Shown one piece after another: positions 1 to 6,970 of a DNA stretch of 14,467 nucleotides; the first letter of the stretch is position 1, and every line of letters begins with the position of its first letter. Source of the DNA: JL08 sp965363755 (GTDB taxonomy: Bacteria > Pseudomonadota > Alphaproteobacteria > Rhodobacterales > Rhodobacteraceae). Under the pieces are notes generated by a model, which saw nothing but the letters and a program-made list of their open reading frames with translations, did not search any database and had not been told where the DNA came from. The translations under genes and the position numbers were made by a program. Location of the stretch: assembly GCA_965363755.1 (NCBI GenBank), contig CBDTVL010000076.1, positions 1 through 14,467 of the forward strand, written 5' to 3'.

Positions 1-420
1 GCGATGTCGTCGCCGCTTTACCCGGGGGCAGCGCAGGCACTGGCCGATCTTGGCAGCACTTCCGAAAACATCCTTGGCGTGGCGACCGGAAAATCAAAGC
101 GTGGACTTGATAAGCTGATCGAAGCGCATGGCCTGGAAGGGGTGTTCGTGACACAACAGGTTGCGGATTATCATCCCTCAAAACCTCACCCATCCATGTT
201 GCTTACCGCGATGGCAGAAACCGGAATCAGCCCAGAGTGCGCGGTGATGATTGGGGACACCAGTTATGACATGGACATGGCCCGCGCTGCCGGAATCCGG
301 GCAATCGGTGTGAGCTGGGGCTATCATGACAGCACGGCGTTGACCGGAGCGCATGAGATAATCGATGGCTTTGATGCGCTCAGCGCGACGTTGGAGCAAA
401 TGTGGAGCACGCAGCTGTGA
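1..420 (+). CDS. HAD-superfamily hydrolase (phosphoglycolate phosphatase-like), 5' end cut
   Basis: This is the C-terminal part of a haloacid dehalogenase-type phosphatase; the reading frame is open to the first base, so the true start lies outside the window. Counting from the ATG at position 4, visible motifs are HAD motif II (VATGK, residues 26-30, Thr28), the motif III lysine (SKPHPSM, Lys60), and motif IV (GDTSYDMDMARAAG, Asp85 and Asp89, which hold the Mg2+). Motif I with the nucleophilic aspartate should lie in the missing N-terminal part. SKPHP and GDTSYD are typical of the Gph-like HAD-IA subgroup of small-molecule phosphatases. The substrate cannot be told. The stop codon overlaps the start of the ATP12 chaperone gene, so the two are probably cotranscribed; this pairing is, to my knowledge, common in Rhodobacteraceae. 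Confidence 0.88.
   Translation, partial: AMSSPLYPGAAQALADLGSTSENILGVATGKSKRGLDKLIEAHGLEGVFVTQQVADYHPSKPHPSMLLTAMAETGISPECAVMIGDTSYDMDMARAAGIRAIGVSWGYHDSTALTGAHEIIDGFDALSATLEQMWSTQL
404..407 (+). promoter_or_regulatory. Ribosome binding site deciding the ATP12 gene start
   Basis: GGAG lies nine bases before the GTG at 417, inside the last codons of the HAD gene. It supports the shorter protein beginning MSEWAQKRFW. A second GGAG at 393-396 sits five bases before the GTG at 402, so the longer form is not excluded. Confidence 0.5.
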
Positions 421-1136
421 GCGAGTGGGCGCAAAAACGGTTCTGGAAAGCTGCTGAGGCACGCCAGACGGAAGATGGATTTACCGTGCATTTGGATGGG
501 CGGGCGATCAAAACCCCGGCAAAGGCTTCGCTGGTTGTTCCCACGTTGGGCTTAGCAAAAGCGATCGCTGAGGAATGGGACGCACAAGAGGGCAAGATTG
601 ACCCGGGCACGATGCCCGTCACCCGAACGGCAAACGCAGCTATCGATAAGGTCGTACCGCAATTTGCCGAAGTCGCTGACATGATTGCGGCTTATGGCGA
701 TGCTGATCTTCTTTGCTATCGCGCGACGCAGCCCGACGAGCTGGTCGCGCATCAGACTGCAACATGGGATCCGTTTCTGCAGTGGGCACAGACTGAATTG
801 GGAGTGATGCTGACTCCAGTGGCAGGGCTTATGCACAAGCCACAATCGCCCGAGGCCTTGGCTGAGTTGAGCTGTCGGACGTCGGCTATGTCGGCCTTTG
901 AATTGGCGGCGTTTCACGATCTGGTCAGTTTGTCGGGCTCCCTGATACTCGGATTTGCGGCAACGTTTGACGTATGGAACGGGGCGAACCTGTGGGAGAT
1001 CTCGCAGGTCGACGAAATATGGCAGCGCAAACAGTGGGGTAGGGATGAGGATGCCGTAGCGGCAGCTGAGATCAAAGCCGCGGCATTTCAGGATGCAAAA
1101 CGGTTCTATGATCTATGCGATTTGACCGCTAAGTGA
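417..1136 (+). CDS. ATP12 family F1-ATPase assembly chaperone
   Basis: The 239-residue product has the hallmarks of the ATP12 family, whose mitochondrial member binds the F1 alpha subunit and prevents its aggregation until it assembles with beta. Seen are an N-terminal RFW (8-10), LDGRAIKTPAK (26-36), the MPVTRTANAAID block (66-77), DLLCYRATQP (97-106) followed by WDPFLQWA (117-124), and the C-terminal DEIWQRKQWG (199-208). The length is normal for bacterial members. I chose GTG at 417, which overlaps the upstream TGA as GTGA and has GGAG nine bases before it (404-407). An in-frame GTG at 402 would add five residues and is a weaker alternative. The bacterial role is inferred from the yeast protein. 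The gene probably shares a transcript with the preceding HAD gene. No clear terminator follows. Confidence 0.9.
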   Translation: MSEWAQKRFWKAAEARQTEDGFTVHLDGRAIKTPAKASLVVPTLGLAKAIAEEWDAQEGKIDPGTMPVTRTANAAIDKVVPQFAEVADMIAAYGDADLLCYRATQPDELVAHQTATWDPFLQWAQTELGVMLTPVAGLMHKPQSPEALAELSCRTSAMSAFELAAFHDLVSLSGSLILGFAATFDVWNGANLWEISQVDEIWQRKQWGRDEDAVAAAEIKAAAFQDAKRFYDLCDLTAK

Positions 1137-1188
1137 ATATTTTTAAAGAGATATCTCAATTTTGAGGCACCCATACCGGATAACCTGA

Positions 1189-1236
1189 GTGATCAACAAC
1201 AATTTCCGTGATCATCCCCTTGACGTGATGTGATGA
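1189..1236 (+). repeat. GTGATCA direct repeats upstream of bztA
   Basis: GTGATCA occurs at 1189-1195 and 1208-1214, so the starts are 19 bases apart, close to two turns of the helix. Imperfect copies GTGATGT (1225-1231) and GTGATGA (1230-1236) follow and overlap the possible -35 box at 1220. Each perfect copy contains the palindrome TGATCA. The arrangement resembles an operator for a regulator that binds cooperatively. No known regulator is assigned. Confidence 0.4.
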
Positions 1237-1287
1237 TTCCGCCCACACTCCTGCCCACTAATGGGGGAACCCCGTTCTTTATCACCT

Positions 1288-1325
1288 CCGGCTAACATGC
1301 CGGTCAGTCGCCTTGCAAACAGGCG
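1288..1325 (+). other. Two small stem-loops in the bztA leader
   Basis: CCGGC (1288-1292) pairs with GCCGG (1299-1303) around a six-base loop, and CGCCT (1309-1313) pairs with AGGCG (1321-1325) around a seven-base loop. The second ends eight bases before the bztA ribosome binding site. They could stabilise the mRNA 5' end or affect translation. They do not match any riboswitch class I know, and the stems are only 5 bp, so the pairing may be chance. Confidence 0.3.
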
Positions 1326-1346
1326 GACAATCAGGAAGAGGTAAAT

Positions 1347-2363
1347 ATGAATAGATCGATTATTTTTGGCGCGCTAACGATCGCAGGCCTAGCAGCTGGG
1401 GCTGCTGCGGCTGGTACGTTGGACGATGTCAAAGCGCGTGGCAAACTGAACTGCGGCGTAACTACCGGCGTACCGGGCTTTGCAGAACCAGACGCAAATG
1501 GCGTGTGGCAAGGTTTTGACGTTGCGGTTTGCCGCGCTGTTGCGGCGGCTGTGCTGGGCGATTCAAATGCTGTTGAATTTGTTCCGACAACTGGGAAAAC
1601 ACGTTTCACCGCCCTCGCATCTGGTGAAATTGACCTGTTGGCACGTAACACAACTTGGACATTCAGCCGTGACGTAGACCTCAAGTTCACATTTGTTGGC
1701 GTCAACTATTATGACGGCCAAGGCTTTATGATTCCAAAAGCACTGGGCGTTTCGTCGGCCAAAGATCTGGATGGCGCGACAGTTTGTATCCAGACCGGTA
1801 CAACAACTGAGCTGAACCTCGCGGACTTCTTCCGTGCGAACAACATCACCTATGAGCCCGTTCCAGTTGAAACCGGCGCAGAAGCGGGACAGCAATATCT
1901 GGCCGGCGCCTGCGATGTATACACAACTGATGCATCGGCGCTTGCCGCACAGCGTGCAAACTTTCCAACACCATCAGATCACATCCTGCTGCCGGAAATC
2001 ATCTCGAAAGAGCCTTTGGGCCCATTGGTACGTCATGGCGACAATGAATGGGGTGACGTAGCACGCTGGTCACTGAACGCTCTGATTGCTGCTGAAGAGC
2101 TGGGCGTTACATCGGTAAACGCCGAAGAACTGTCGGCGGGTACGGACAATCCGGAAATCAATCGTCTGCTGGGCTCTGAGGGCACACTGGGCGAGATGTT
2201 GGGTCTGGAGCCAACATGGGCCAAGCAAGCAATCCTGGCTGGCGGTAACTATGGTGAAATCTTCTCTCGCAATATTGGGGAAGAGACGCCAATCGCTCTG
2301 GCGCGCGGTTTGAATGCACAGTGGACCGAAGGCGGTTTAATCTACTCTCCACCTTTCCGCTAA
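1347..2363 (+). CDS. bztA: Polar amino-acid ABC transporter, periplasmic binding protein (BztA/AapJ type)
   Basis: This 338-residue protein captures amino acids in the periplasm and delivers them to the BztBC permease. A Sec signal peptide is evident (residues 1-22, hydrophobic, with an AAA-AG cleavage region). The mature part follows the family-3 solute-binding pattern: RGKLNCGV (31-38), GFDVAVCRAVAAAV (56-69), TRFTALASGEIDLLARNTTWT (85-105), YYDGQGFM (121-128) and VCIQTGTTTELN (146-157). Four cysteines (36, 62, 147, 189) could form two disulfides. The length matches BztA of Rhodobacter capsulatus (glutamate, glutamine, aspartate, asparagine) and AapJ of Rhizobium (general L-amino acids); exact specificity cannot be read from sequence. 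It is the first gene of the operon and has a strong ribosome binding site five bases before the ATG. Confidence 0.95.
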   Translation: MNRSIIFGALTIAGLAAGAAAAGTLDDVKARGKLNCGVTTGVPGFAEPDANGVWQGFDVAVCRAVAAAVLGDSNAVEFVPTTGKTRFTALASGEIDLLARNTTWTFSRDVDLKFTFVGVNYYDGQGFMIPKALGVSSAKDLDGATVCIQTGTTTELNLADFFRANNITYEPVPVETGAEAGQQYLAGACDVYTTDASALAAQRANFPTPSDHILLPEIISKEPLGPLVRHGDNEWGDVARWSLNALIAAEELGVTSVNAEELSAGTDNPEINRLLGSEGTLGEMLGLEPTWAKQAILAGGNYGEIFSRNIGEETPIALARGLNAQWTEGGLIYSPPFR

Positions 2364-2374
2364 GAACTTAAGAC

Positions 2375-2404
2375 CAAAGGGCGCAGATAATTCTGCGCCC
2401 TTTG
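2375..2404 (+). terminator. Perfect 12-bp hairpin between bztA and bztB (attenuator or mRNA-stabilising stem)
   Basis: CAAAGGGCGCAG (2375-2386) pairs without mismatch with CTGCGCCCTTTG (2393-2404) around the loop ATAATT. It starts 11 bases after the bztA stop. The stem ends in UUUG rather than a long U-tract, so it is either a leaky intrinsic terminator or a 3' stem that protects the bztA message from exonucleases. Either would raise the binding protein over the membrane components, as is known for other ABC importers such as malE-malF. The 80 bases after it hold only an A-rich stretch and a modest GGGG site before bztB. Confidence 0.8.
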
Positions 2405-2485
2405 TACAACTGACGACCAAAACTCGGCCAACAGCCTTGAAGCTGAAAACAAAAAAAACTGGCTGACCAACGGGGAAAAATTTAG

Positions 2486-3700
2486 ATGACGACACTTTCC
2501 GACCCTGAACAGGGCTCGTTCAACTTGTCGATGCTGATAAATGATACGCGCTACCGATCGTACACATTTCAAGCATTAGCTCTTATCCTTTTAATCTTTG
2601 CAGTGTCGGTGCTTATCAGCAATCTATTTGCGAACCTTGCGGCCCAGGGGTTGAACATTTCCTTCGATTTCCTGCGCTCTCCTGCAGGCTACGACATCAA
2701 CCAACGTCCAATTGAATATGATAGCCAAAGTTCAAATTTGCGGGCGTCTATGGTTGGGGCGATCAATACGCTTATTGTGGCATTTCTGGCCTGTATCAGT
2801 GCAACAGTAATCGGGGTTATTGCAGGTGTTCTGAGGCTATCTGACAACTGGATCGTTGGCCGGTTGATGAGCCTTTATGTCGAAGCTTTTCGCAACGTTC
2901 CGGTTCTCATCTGGATCATTGTCATCTTCACAGTCACAACAAGTGCGTTCCCACAACCAGGGGCATTCCGGGGTGACGATGCCACGGCCAGTATGTGGTT
3001 TGGCAGTTTTGCATTTACCAATCGTGGCGTCTATACACCAATACCGGTTTTTGGACCGGGTGGATGGGCTGTAGTTGCGGTGTTTGTGCTGTCCATCGTG
3101 GGCGTTTTTTGGTGGCGCTCTCGGGTAAAGAAAGTGCTGTTTGACACGGGTAGAATTCTACCGACCTTTCTGCCTTCACTCGCAATTCTTTTCCTGCCGG
3201 CGATCATTGCTTTCTTTGTTTTGGGCAGTCCGATCACTTTGGAGTATCCCGAGCTAAAGGGCTTCAACTTTAAAGGTGGATTGAATATTCGTGGGTCGCT
3301 GATTGCGCTTTGGTTCGCGTTGGCGATTTATACCGGGGCCTTCATCGCGGAAAACGTGCGTGCGGGTATCCTTGCCGTCAGCACAGGGCAAACCGAAGCT
3401 GCAGCGGCTCTGGGCATGCGTCCGGGTCGCGTCATGAACCTAGTGGTTTTGCCACAGGCGTTGCGGGTGATTATTCCACCGTTGATTTCGCAATACCTTA
3501 ACATCACCAAAAACTCGTCGCTTGCGATTGCAGTTGGGTACATGGACCTCACGGGTACATTGGGTGGGATCACCCTGAACCAGACAGGGCGCGCGATCGA
3601 ATGCGTTCTGCTGTTGATGTTGTTTTATCTGACATTCTCATTGTCGATTGCGGCGATCATGAACGTCTACAACAACTCCATGAAACTGAAGGAGCGATGA
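2486..3700 (+). CDS. bztB: Amino-acid ABC transporter permease 1 (BztB/AapQ type)
   Basis: This 404-residue inner-membrane protein is one of the two channel-forming subunits of the importer. The first hydrophobic segment is at about 28-48. A permease core begins near 88 (INTLIVAFLACISATVIGVI), followed by the family block YVEAFRNVPVLIWI (131-144). The cytoplasmic EAA loop that docks on the ATPase is at about 302-330, with key residues E304, A305, A306 and G310 and the block LPQALRVIIPP (322-332). Ordinary HisMQ-type permeases have about 220-240 residues; the extra length lies between the first segments and in hydrophobic stretches at about 190-250, as in BztB and AapQ. The stop is one base before the bztC start, so the two are cotranscribed. 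The start is preceded by a modest GGGG site about ten bases upstream. Confidence 0.94.
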   Translation: MTTLSDPEQGSFNLSMLINDTRYRSYTFQALALILLIFAVSVLISNLFANLAAQGLNISFDFLRSPAGYDINQRPIEYDSQSSNLRASMVGAINTLIVAFLACISATVIGVIAGVLRLSDNWIVGRLMSLYVEAFRNVPVLIWIIVIFTVTTSAFPQPGAFRGDDATASMWFGSFAFTNRGVYTPIPVFGPGGWAVVAVFVLSIVGVFWWRSRVKKVLFDTGRILPTFLPSLAILFLPAIIAFFVLGSPITLEYPELKGFNFKGGLNIRGSLIALWFALAIYTGAFIAENVRAGILAVSTGQTEAAAALGMRPGRVMNLVVLPQALRVIIPPLISQYLNITKNSSLAIAVGYMDLTGTLGGITLNQTGRAIECVLLLMLFYLTFSLSIAAIMNVYNNSMKLKER

Positions 3701-3701
3701 A

Positions 3702-4997
3702 ATGAGCGATACAAACGCACAACCCGTCGCCTTTGTCCGCGATACAGTTCTTCCTCCGACTGCACCACCTCCCGGTGAAACCGGGGCAATCAAGTGGGTC
3801 CGCCAAAACCTGTTTTCGGGCGCCTTCAATACGATCATGACACTGCTGGCGCTATATTTCGTTTTCAAGCTCGCTATTGGTGTTTTCCCATGGATCGCCA
3901 ATGGGGTTTGGAGCGCGGACAATATACGCGAATGCCGTGAGTTGATTAAGGACTCCGGTGGTGGATGTTTCGCCGTACTCTCGGAGCGTTGGCAACAGTT
4001 GCTGTTTGGCTTCAAATACCCAAGTGAGCAGTACTGGCGACCGACAGTTGCGTTCATTCTTCTGTTTGTGGCCGCGGCACCGGTGCTGTTTTCGCATTTG
4101 CCGCGTGTCCTGCTGATTTTTACCGGCATCTACCCGTTTCTGGCCTTTTGGCTAATCTGGGGTGGGTCAATTCTGGTACCAATCGCTGCCGCACTCGGTT
4201 TCATTGTGGGTTTTGTGGCGTTCAAGAAGGTGGAAAAGGTCAGCTTCTCAGCAGGCGCTGGAGCGGGTGTCCTTGGGGCGGTGATTGCCTGGTGGGTCTC
4301 CGGTTTCATAACCGGCGCAATGCCAGATTTCATTGCGCTTGAACCTGTTGCAAGCCGGGACATGGGGGGCTTTATGCTCAATATGATCCTTGGCACCATC
4401 TGCGTATCGCTGTCTTTGCCAATCGGCATTCTATTGGCGTTGGGACGGCAATCGCACTTGCCGATCATCAAGTGGATCTGTGTGGTCTTTATCGAGTTCG
4501 TTCGCGGCGTGCCGCTGATCACACTCTTGTTTGTTGCAAACGTGGTTCTGGCCTATTTCTTCCCGCCGGGCACTGCACTTGACCTGATTTTGCGCGTGAT
4601 CATTATGATCACACTGTTTTCGTCGGCCTATATTGCCGAAGTTATCCGGGGCGCATTGGCTGCTTTGCCAACCGGTCAATACGAGGCCGCTGACAGTCTG
4701 GGATTGGATTATGCACAGGCGACACGTCTGATCATTATGCCTCAGGCTTTGAAGATCTCGATTCCGGGTATCGTGAATGTGGCGGTGGGACTGTTCAAAG
4801 ACACCACGCTGGTATCGGTTATTTCGATGTTTGACCTTGTCGGGATGATCCGGGGGCCGATCCTGTCTTCCACTGACTGGGCAGGCGTCTACTGGGAACT
4901 CTGGGCGTTCGCAGCGCTGCTGTTCTTTGTCGTCTGTTACGGCATCTCACAATACTCGCAATGGCTGGAGCGCAAGCTTCGGACCGATCACCGCTAA
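3702..4997 (+). CDS. bztC: Amino-acid ABC transporter permease 2 (BztC/AapM type)
   Basis: This second permease subunit (431 residues) pairs with BztB to form the membrane channel. The N-terminal part has a membrane segment at about 40-60, then a loop with two cysteines (ECRELIKDSGGGCFAVL, 77-93, Cys78 and Cys89), then several extra hydrophobic segments at about 115-205. The typical permease core starts near 222 (MGGFMLNMILGTICVSLSLP), contains FIEFVRGVPLITLLF (263-277), and carries the EAA loop at about 326-355 (YEAADSLGL with the block MPQALKISIPG). The length and the CRE...GGGC loop match BztC. AAGGAG (3689-3694) lies seven bases before the ATG, inside the end of bztB, and the gap to bztB is a single base, so translation is probably coupled. 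Confidence 0.94.
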   Translation: MSDTNAQPVAFVRDTVLPPTAPPPGETGAIKWVRQNLFSGAFNTIMTLLALYFVFKLAIGVFPWIANGVWSADNIRECRELIKDSGGGCFAVLSERWQQLLFGFKYPSEQYWRPTVAFILLFVAAAPVLFSHLPRVLLIFTGIYPFLAFWLIWGGSILVPIAAALGFIVGFVAFKKVEKVSFSAGAGAGVLGAVIAWWVSGFITGAMPDFIALEPVASRDMGGFMLNMILGTICVSLSLPIGILLALGRQSHLPIIKWICVVFIEFVRGVPLITLLFVANVVLAYFFPPGTALDLILRVIIMITLFSSAYIAEVIRGALAALPTGQYEAADSLGLDYAQATRLIIMPQALKISIPGIVNVAVGLFKDTTLVSVISMFDLVGMIRGPILSSTDWAGVYWELWAFAALLFFVVCYGISQYSQWLERKLRTDHR

Positions 4998-5012
4998 AGA
5001 AGGGCTAAGAAT

Positions 5013-5783
5013 ATGGCTGAACAAGCACAACAACTGAATGTCTCTACTGACGTCGCGGTGTCGATTGAGCAGATGAACAAATGGTATGGCACCTTCCACG
5101 TGCTGCGCGATATTGATCTTACCGTCTATCAAGGCGAGCGGATTGTCATCGCGGGGCCATCCGGCTCTGGCAAATCCACGCTGATCCGGTGCATTAATGC
5201 GCTGGAGGAACACCAGAAAGGCAAGATCACTGTGGACGGCACATTGCTGTCCTCAGACCTCAAGAATATCGACAAAATCCGCTCGGAAGTCGGGATGTGT
5301 TTCCAGCACTTTAACCTGTTTCCGCATCTTTCGATTCTGGAGAACTGTACGCTGGCGCCGATTTGGGTTCGCAAGACTCCCAAGAAAGAAGCCGAAGAAA
5401 TTGCGATGCATTTCCTGACCAAGGTGAAGATCCCTGATCAGGCTGACAAGTACCCCGGCCAGTTGTCCGGTGGTCAGCAGCAGCGTGTCGCGATTGCGCG
5501 CAGTCTGTGCATGCGCCCACGTATCATGCTGTTTGATGAACCGACTTCTGCGCTTGACCCCGAGATGATCAAAGAAGTTTTGGATACGATGGTCGAACTG
5601 GCCGAAGAGGGTATGACCATGCTCTGCGTGACCCATGAGATGGGTTTTGCACGGCAGGTAGCAAATCGGGTGATCTTTATGGATGAAGGTCAGATTGTGG
5701 AACAAAATGAACCAGAAGAGTTCTTTAACAACCCGCAGTCACCTCGGACCAAACTGTTCCTCAGCCAAATTTTGGGCCACTGA
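5013..5783 (+). CDS. bztD: Amino-acid ABC transporter ATP-binding protein (BztD/AapP type)
   Basis: This 256-residue cytoplasmic ATPase powers the importer. All nucleotide-binding motifs are intact: Walker A GPSGSGKST (48-56), Q-loop glutamine 98, signature LSGGQQQR (151-158), Walker B IMLFDEP (171-177) with catalytic Glu176, D-loop SALD (179-182) and switch His208. Walker A, signature and C-terminal sequence fit the polar amino-acid subfamily (GlnQ/HisP-like). The protein has about ten extra N-terminal residues compared with GlnQ, as is usual for BztD/AapP. GAAGGG (4999-5004) is eight bases before the ATG, and the gap to bztC is 15 bases. It is the last gene of the operon; a perfect hairpin starts ten bases after its stop. 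Confidence 0.96.
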   Translation: MAEQAQQLNVSTDVAVSIEQMNKWYGTFHVLRDIDLTVYQGERIVIAGPSGSGKSTLIRCINALEEHQKGKITVDGTLLSSDLKNIDKIRSEVGMCFQHFNLFPHLSILENCTLAPIWVRKTPKKEAEEIAMHFLTKVKIPDQADKYPGQLSGGQQQRVAIARSLCMRPRIMLFDEPTSALDPEMIKEVLDTMVELAEEGMTMLCVTHEMGFARQVANRVIFMDEGQIVEQNEPEEFFNNPQSPRTKLFLSQILGH

Positions 5784-5792
5784 GAACCACAC

Positions 5793-5818
5793 GTAAGGTG
5801 GGTTAAGGCCCACCTTAC
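5793..5818. terminator. Shared terminator hairpin between convergent bztD and the sixA-type gene
   Basis: GTAAGGTGGG (5793-5802) pairs perfectly with CCCACCTTAC (5809-5818) around TTAAGG. It fills most of the 39-base space between two convergent stop codons and can form in RNA from either strand. On the + strand ACCTTT follows, only a weak U-tract. On the - strand no U-run follows directly. It most likely ends the bzt transcript and limits antisense read-through both ways. Confidence 0.75.
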
Positions 5819-5822
5819 ACCT

Positions 5823-6320
5823 TTAGAATGAAGGCAGTTCTCGCGGAATTACAAAATCTGTGACGGTGCCAGTGCCGAGTTGCACATTTTCCCATTTTTC
5901 AGTTTCAAAACTCATCACTGTCGTTGCACCTGTCGGGTAGTCAAAAAACCTCTCATGGAGCGGCCGTGTCTTTAGGACTTGCTCTGCAAATCCTGCGATC
6001 CCCGGGTTATGGCCTAGCATCAAAACACATTGTCCTTGCGCCCCGCGTAGCACGTCCAACATCTGGGCTGGGCCTGCATGATAAAGCGCGCGTGTATAGG
6101 TCGGTTCAGTCTCAAGCCTCAGTCCCTCGAATGTCTCTTGAGTGCGTCTTGAGGACGAACTGAGCACTTCATCTGGCACTAAGTCCTGATTTCTTAACCA
6201 TTGGCCCAAAGCGGCTGCAGATCGACGACCCCGAGAATTTAGGGATCTTTCGTGATCAGCCAGATTGAGATCGCCCCAACTGGATTTTGCATGACGCATC
6301 AGGATCAGAATGTGGGTCAT
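5823..6320 (-). CDS. SixA-type histidine phosphatase
   Basis: This 165-residue protein belongs to the histidine phosphatase (phosphoglycerate mutase-like) superfamily, in the small SixA-like branch. The catalytic motif is MRHAKSSW (8-15) with Arg9 and the phosphate-accepting His10. Arg58/Arg59 in SSSSRRTQET and His104 in GHNPG complete the active site. E. coli SixA dephosphorylates phosphohistidine on signalling or nitrogen-PTS proteins, so a phosphohistidine or small phosphate ester is the likely substrate; no partner is encoded nearby. The frame continues upstream for 35 codons, but ATG at 6320 is right: it overlaps the stop of the iron-sulfur gene as ATGA and begins the conserved MTHILILMRH. 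It is the last gene of the - strand run. Confidence 0.88.
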   Translation of the reverse strand: MTHILILMRHAKSSWGDLNLADHERSLNSRGRRSAAALGQWLRNQDLVPDEVLSSSSRRTQETFEGLRLETEPTYTRALYHAGPAQMLDVLRGAQGQCVLMLGHNPGIAGFAEQVLKTRPLHERFFDYPTGATTVMSFETEKWENVQLGTGTVTDFVIPRELPSF

Positions 6321-6970
6321 TGTCGGACAAACTTTCTCATGTGATAGGCCGATTGTTCCGGCAAGCGGCCAAAGCATTTGGAGACAGGGCAAGCCCGTCG
6401 AGCAGCGCATCCTTGGCCCATACAATCCGCAAGGTCAGGTGCATCAAGCTGCCCCCGACAAGCTGGAACGTCGTATTTTGTGTCGGTGAGGGCGTCTACA
6501 GGACAGGCTGAGTTGCAGGGTTGATCGGAACAGGTTTCGCATGGATTGGGCGGCGGCGCGGGGAGGTCAATGTGTTCGCGCAGCGCAAGAGCACCGCGAA
6601 AGGAAACAAATAACCCAGCGCGATCATGCACCAGCAGAAGAATGGGGGACTTGTGGACACGCCCGGTGCGGAGAGCCCAACTAAAAAAGGGCAGATAGGC
6701 CGGTCCGCCAAAGGGATAGAGCGAGATGGCGTTGAGCTGCCTTGCCCATCCGTCGATAATTCGTCGGGACCAGCGATCAATTGGGTCAGCTCCACAATCC
6801 AGATATTCGGATTGCGATTGCAGATGTGGCCAAAACGCAGGTTCATCGGGGCCAAGCATGATCAGGGTTTTGCAGCCCTCAGGCACGTTATCTTCTGAGG
6901 TCGGGTGAAATCCCCCCAGAACGCGCAAATGCAGCGCCATGGCATCATGTTCTATCACTTCATAGGTCAT
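6317..6970 (-). CDS. Ferredoxin-like 4Fe-4S protein of unknown function
   Basis: This 217-residue protein is likely soluble. The C-terminal third carries CETCSDQPCNSACP (144-157, C-x2-C-x4-C-x3-CP, cysteines 144, 147, 152, 156) and a second cysteine group at 171, 183, 188, 194 (CP) and 199, enough for one or two iron-sulfur clusters. The spacing recalls the ferredoxin part of epoxyqueuosine reductase-like proteins, though the cobalamin-binding half of QueG is not seen. The N-terminal part has LIMLGPDEPAFWPH (36-49), DPIDRWSRRII (62-72) and SFRGALAL (123-130), a pattern I recall from alphaproteobacterial proteins annotated only as ferredoxin. It overlaps the genes on both sides by four bases (ATGA), so it is translationally coupled to the membrane hydroxylase and the SixA-type phosphatase. 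An electron-transfer role is inferred. Confidence 0.8.
   Translation of the reverse strand: MTYEVIEHDAMALHLRVLGGFHPTSEDNVPEGCKTLIMLGPDEPAFWPHLQSQSEYLDCGADPIDRWSRRIIDGWARQLNAISLYPFGGPAYLPFFSWALRTGRVHKSPILLLVHDRAGLFVSFRGALALREHIDLPAPPPNPCETCSDQPCNSACPVDALTDTKYDVPACRGQLDAPDLADCMGQGCAARRACPVSKCFGRLPEQSAYHMRKFVRQ

Larger units (their letters stand above)
1137..1346 (+). promoter_or_regulatory. Intergenic region carrying the bztA promoter and leader
   Basis: These 210 bases separate the ATP12 stop from the bztA start and must hold the promoter of the transporter operon. A TTGACG at 1220-1225 could be a -35 box, but no good -10 box lies 16-19 bases downstream. The region contains GTGATCA twice, GTGATG-type half copies, a GGGGAACCCC palindrome (1264-1273) and two small stem-loops close to the start codon. 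A strong ribosome binding site, AGGAAGAGGT (1333-1342), precedes the ATG of bztA. No small gene is convincing here. Regulation by nitrogen status would be reasonable for such a transporter, but the sequence alone does not show it. Confidence 0.5.

Noticed and set aside
1148..1157. Palindrome GAGATATCTC just after the ATP12 stop
   Set aside because: It has no room for a loop as an RNA hairpin and no T-run suited to termination; in an AT-rich stretch it is likely chance.
1302..1316. Possible sigma-54 promoter (GG ... GC) upstream of bztA
   Set aside because: The GG and GC pairs are separated by 11 bases instead of the fixed 10, and the surrounding bases do not match TGGCAC-N5-TTGC.
3638..4129. 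Open frame of 163 codons on the - strand opposite bztB/bztC
   Set aside because: It is a shadow of the permease genes with no ribosome binding site and no family resemblance.
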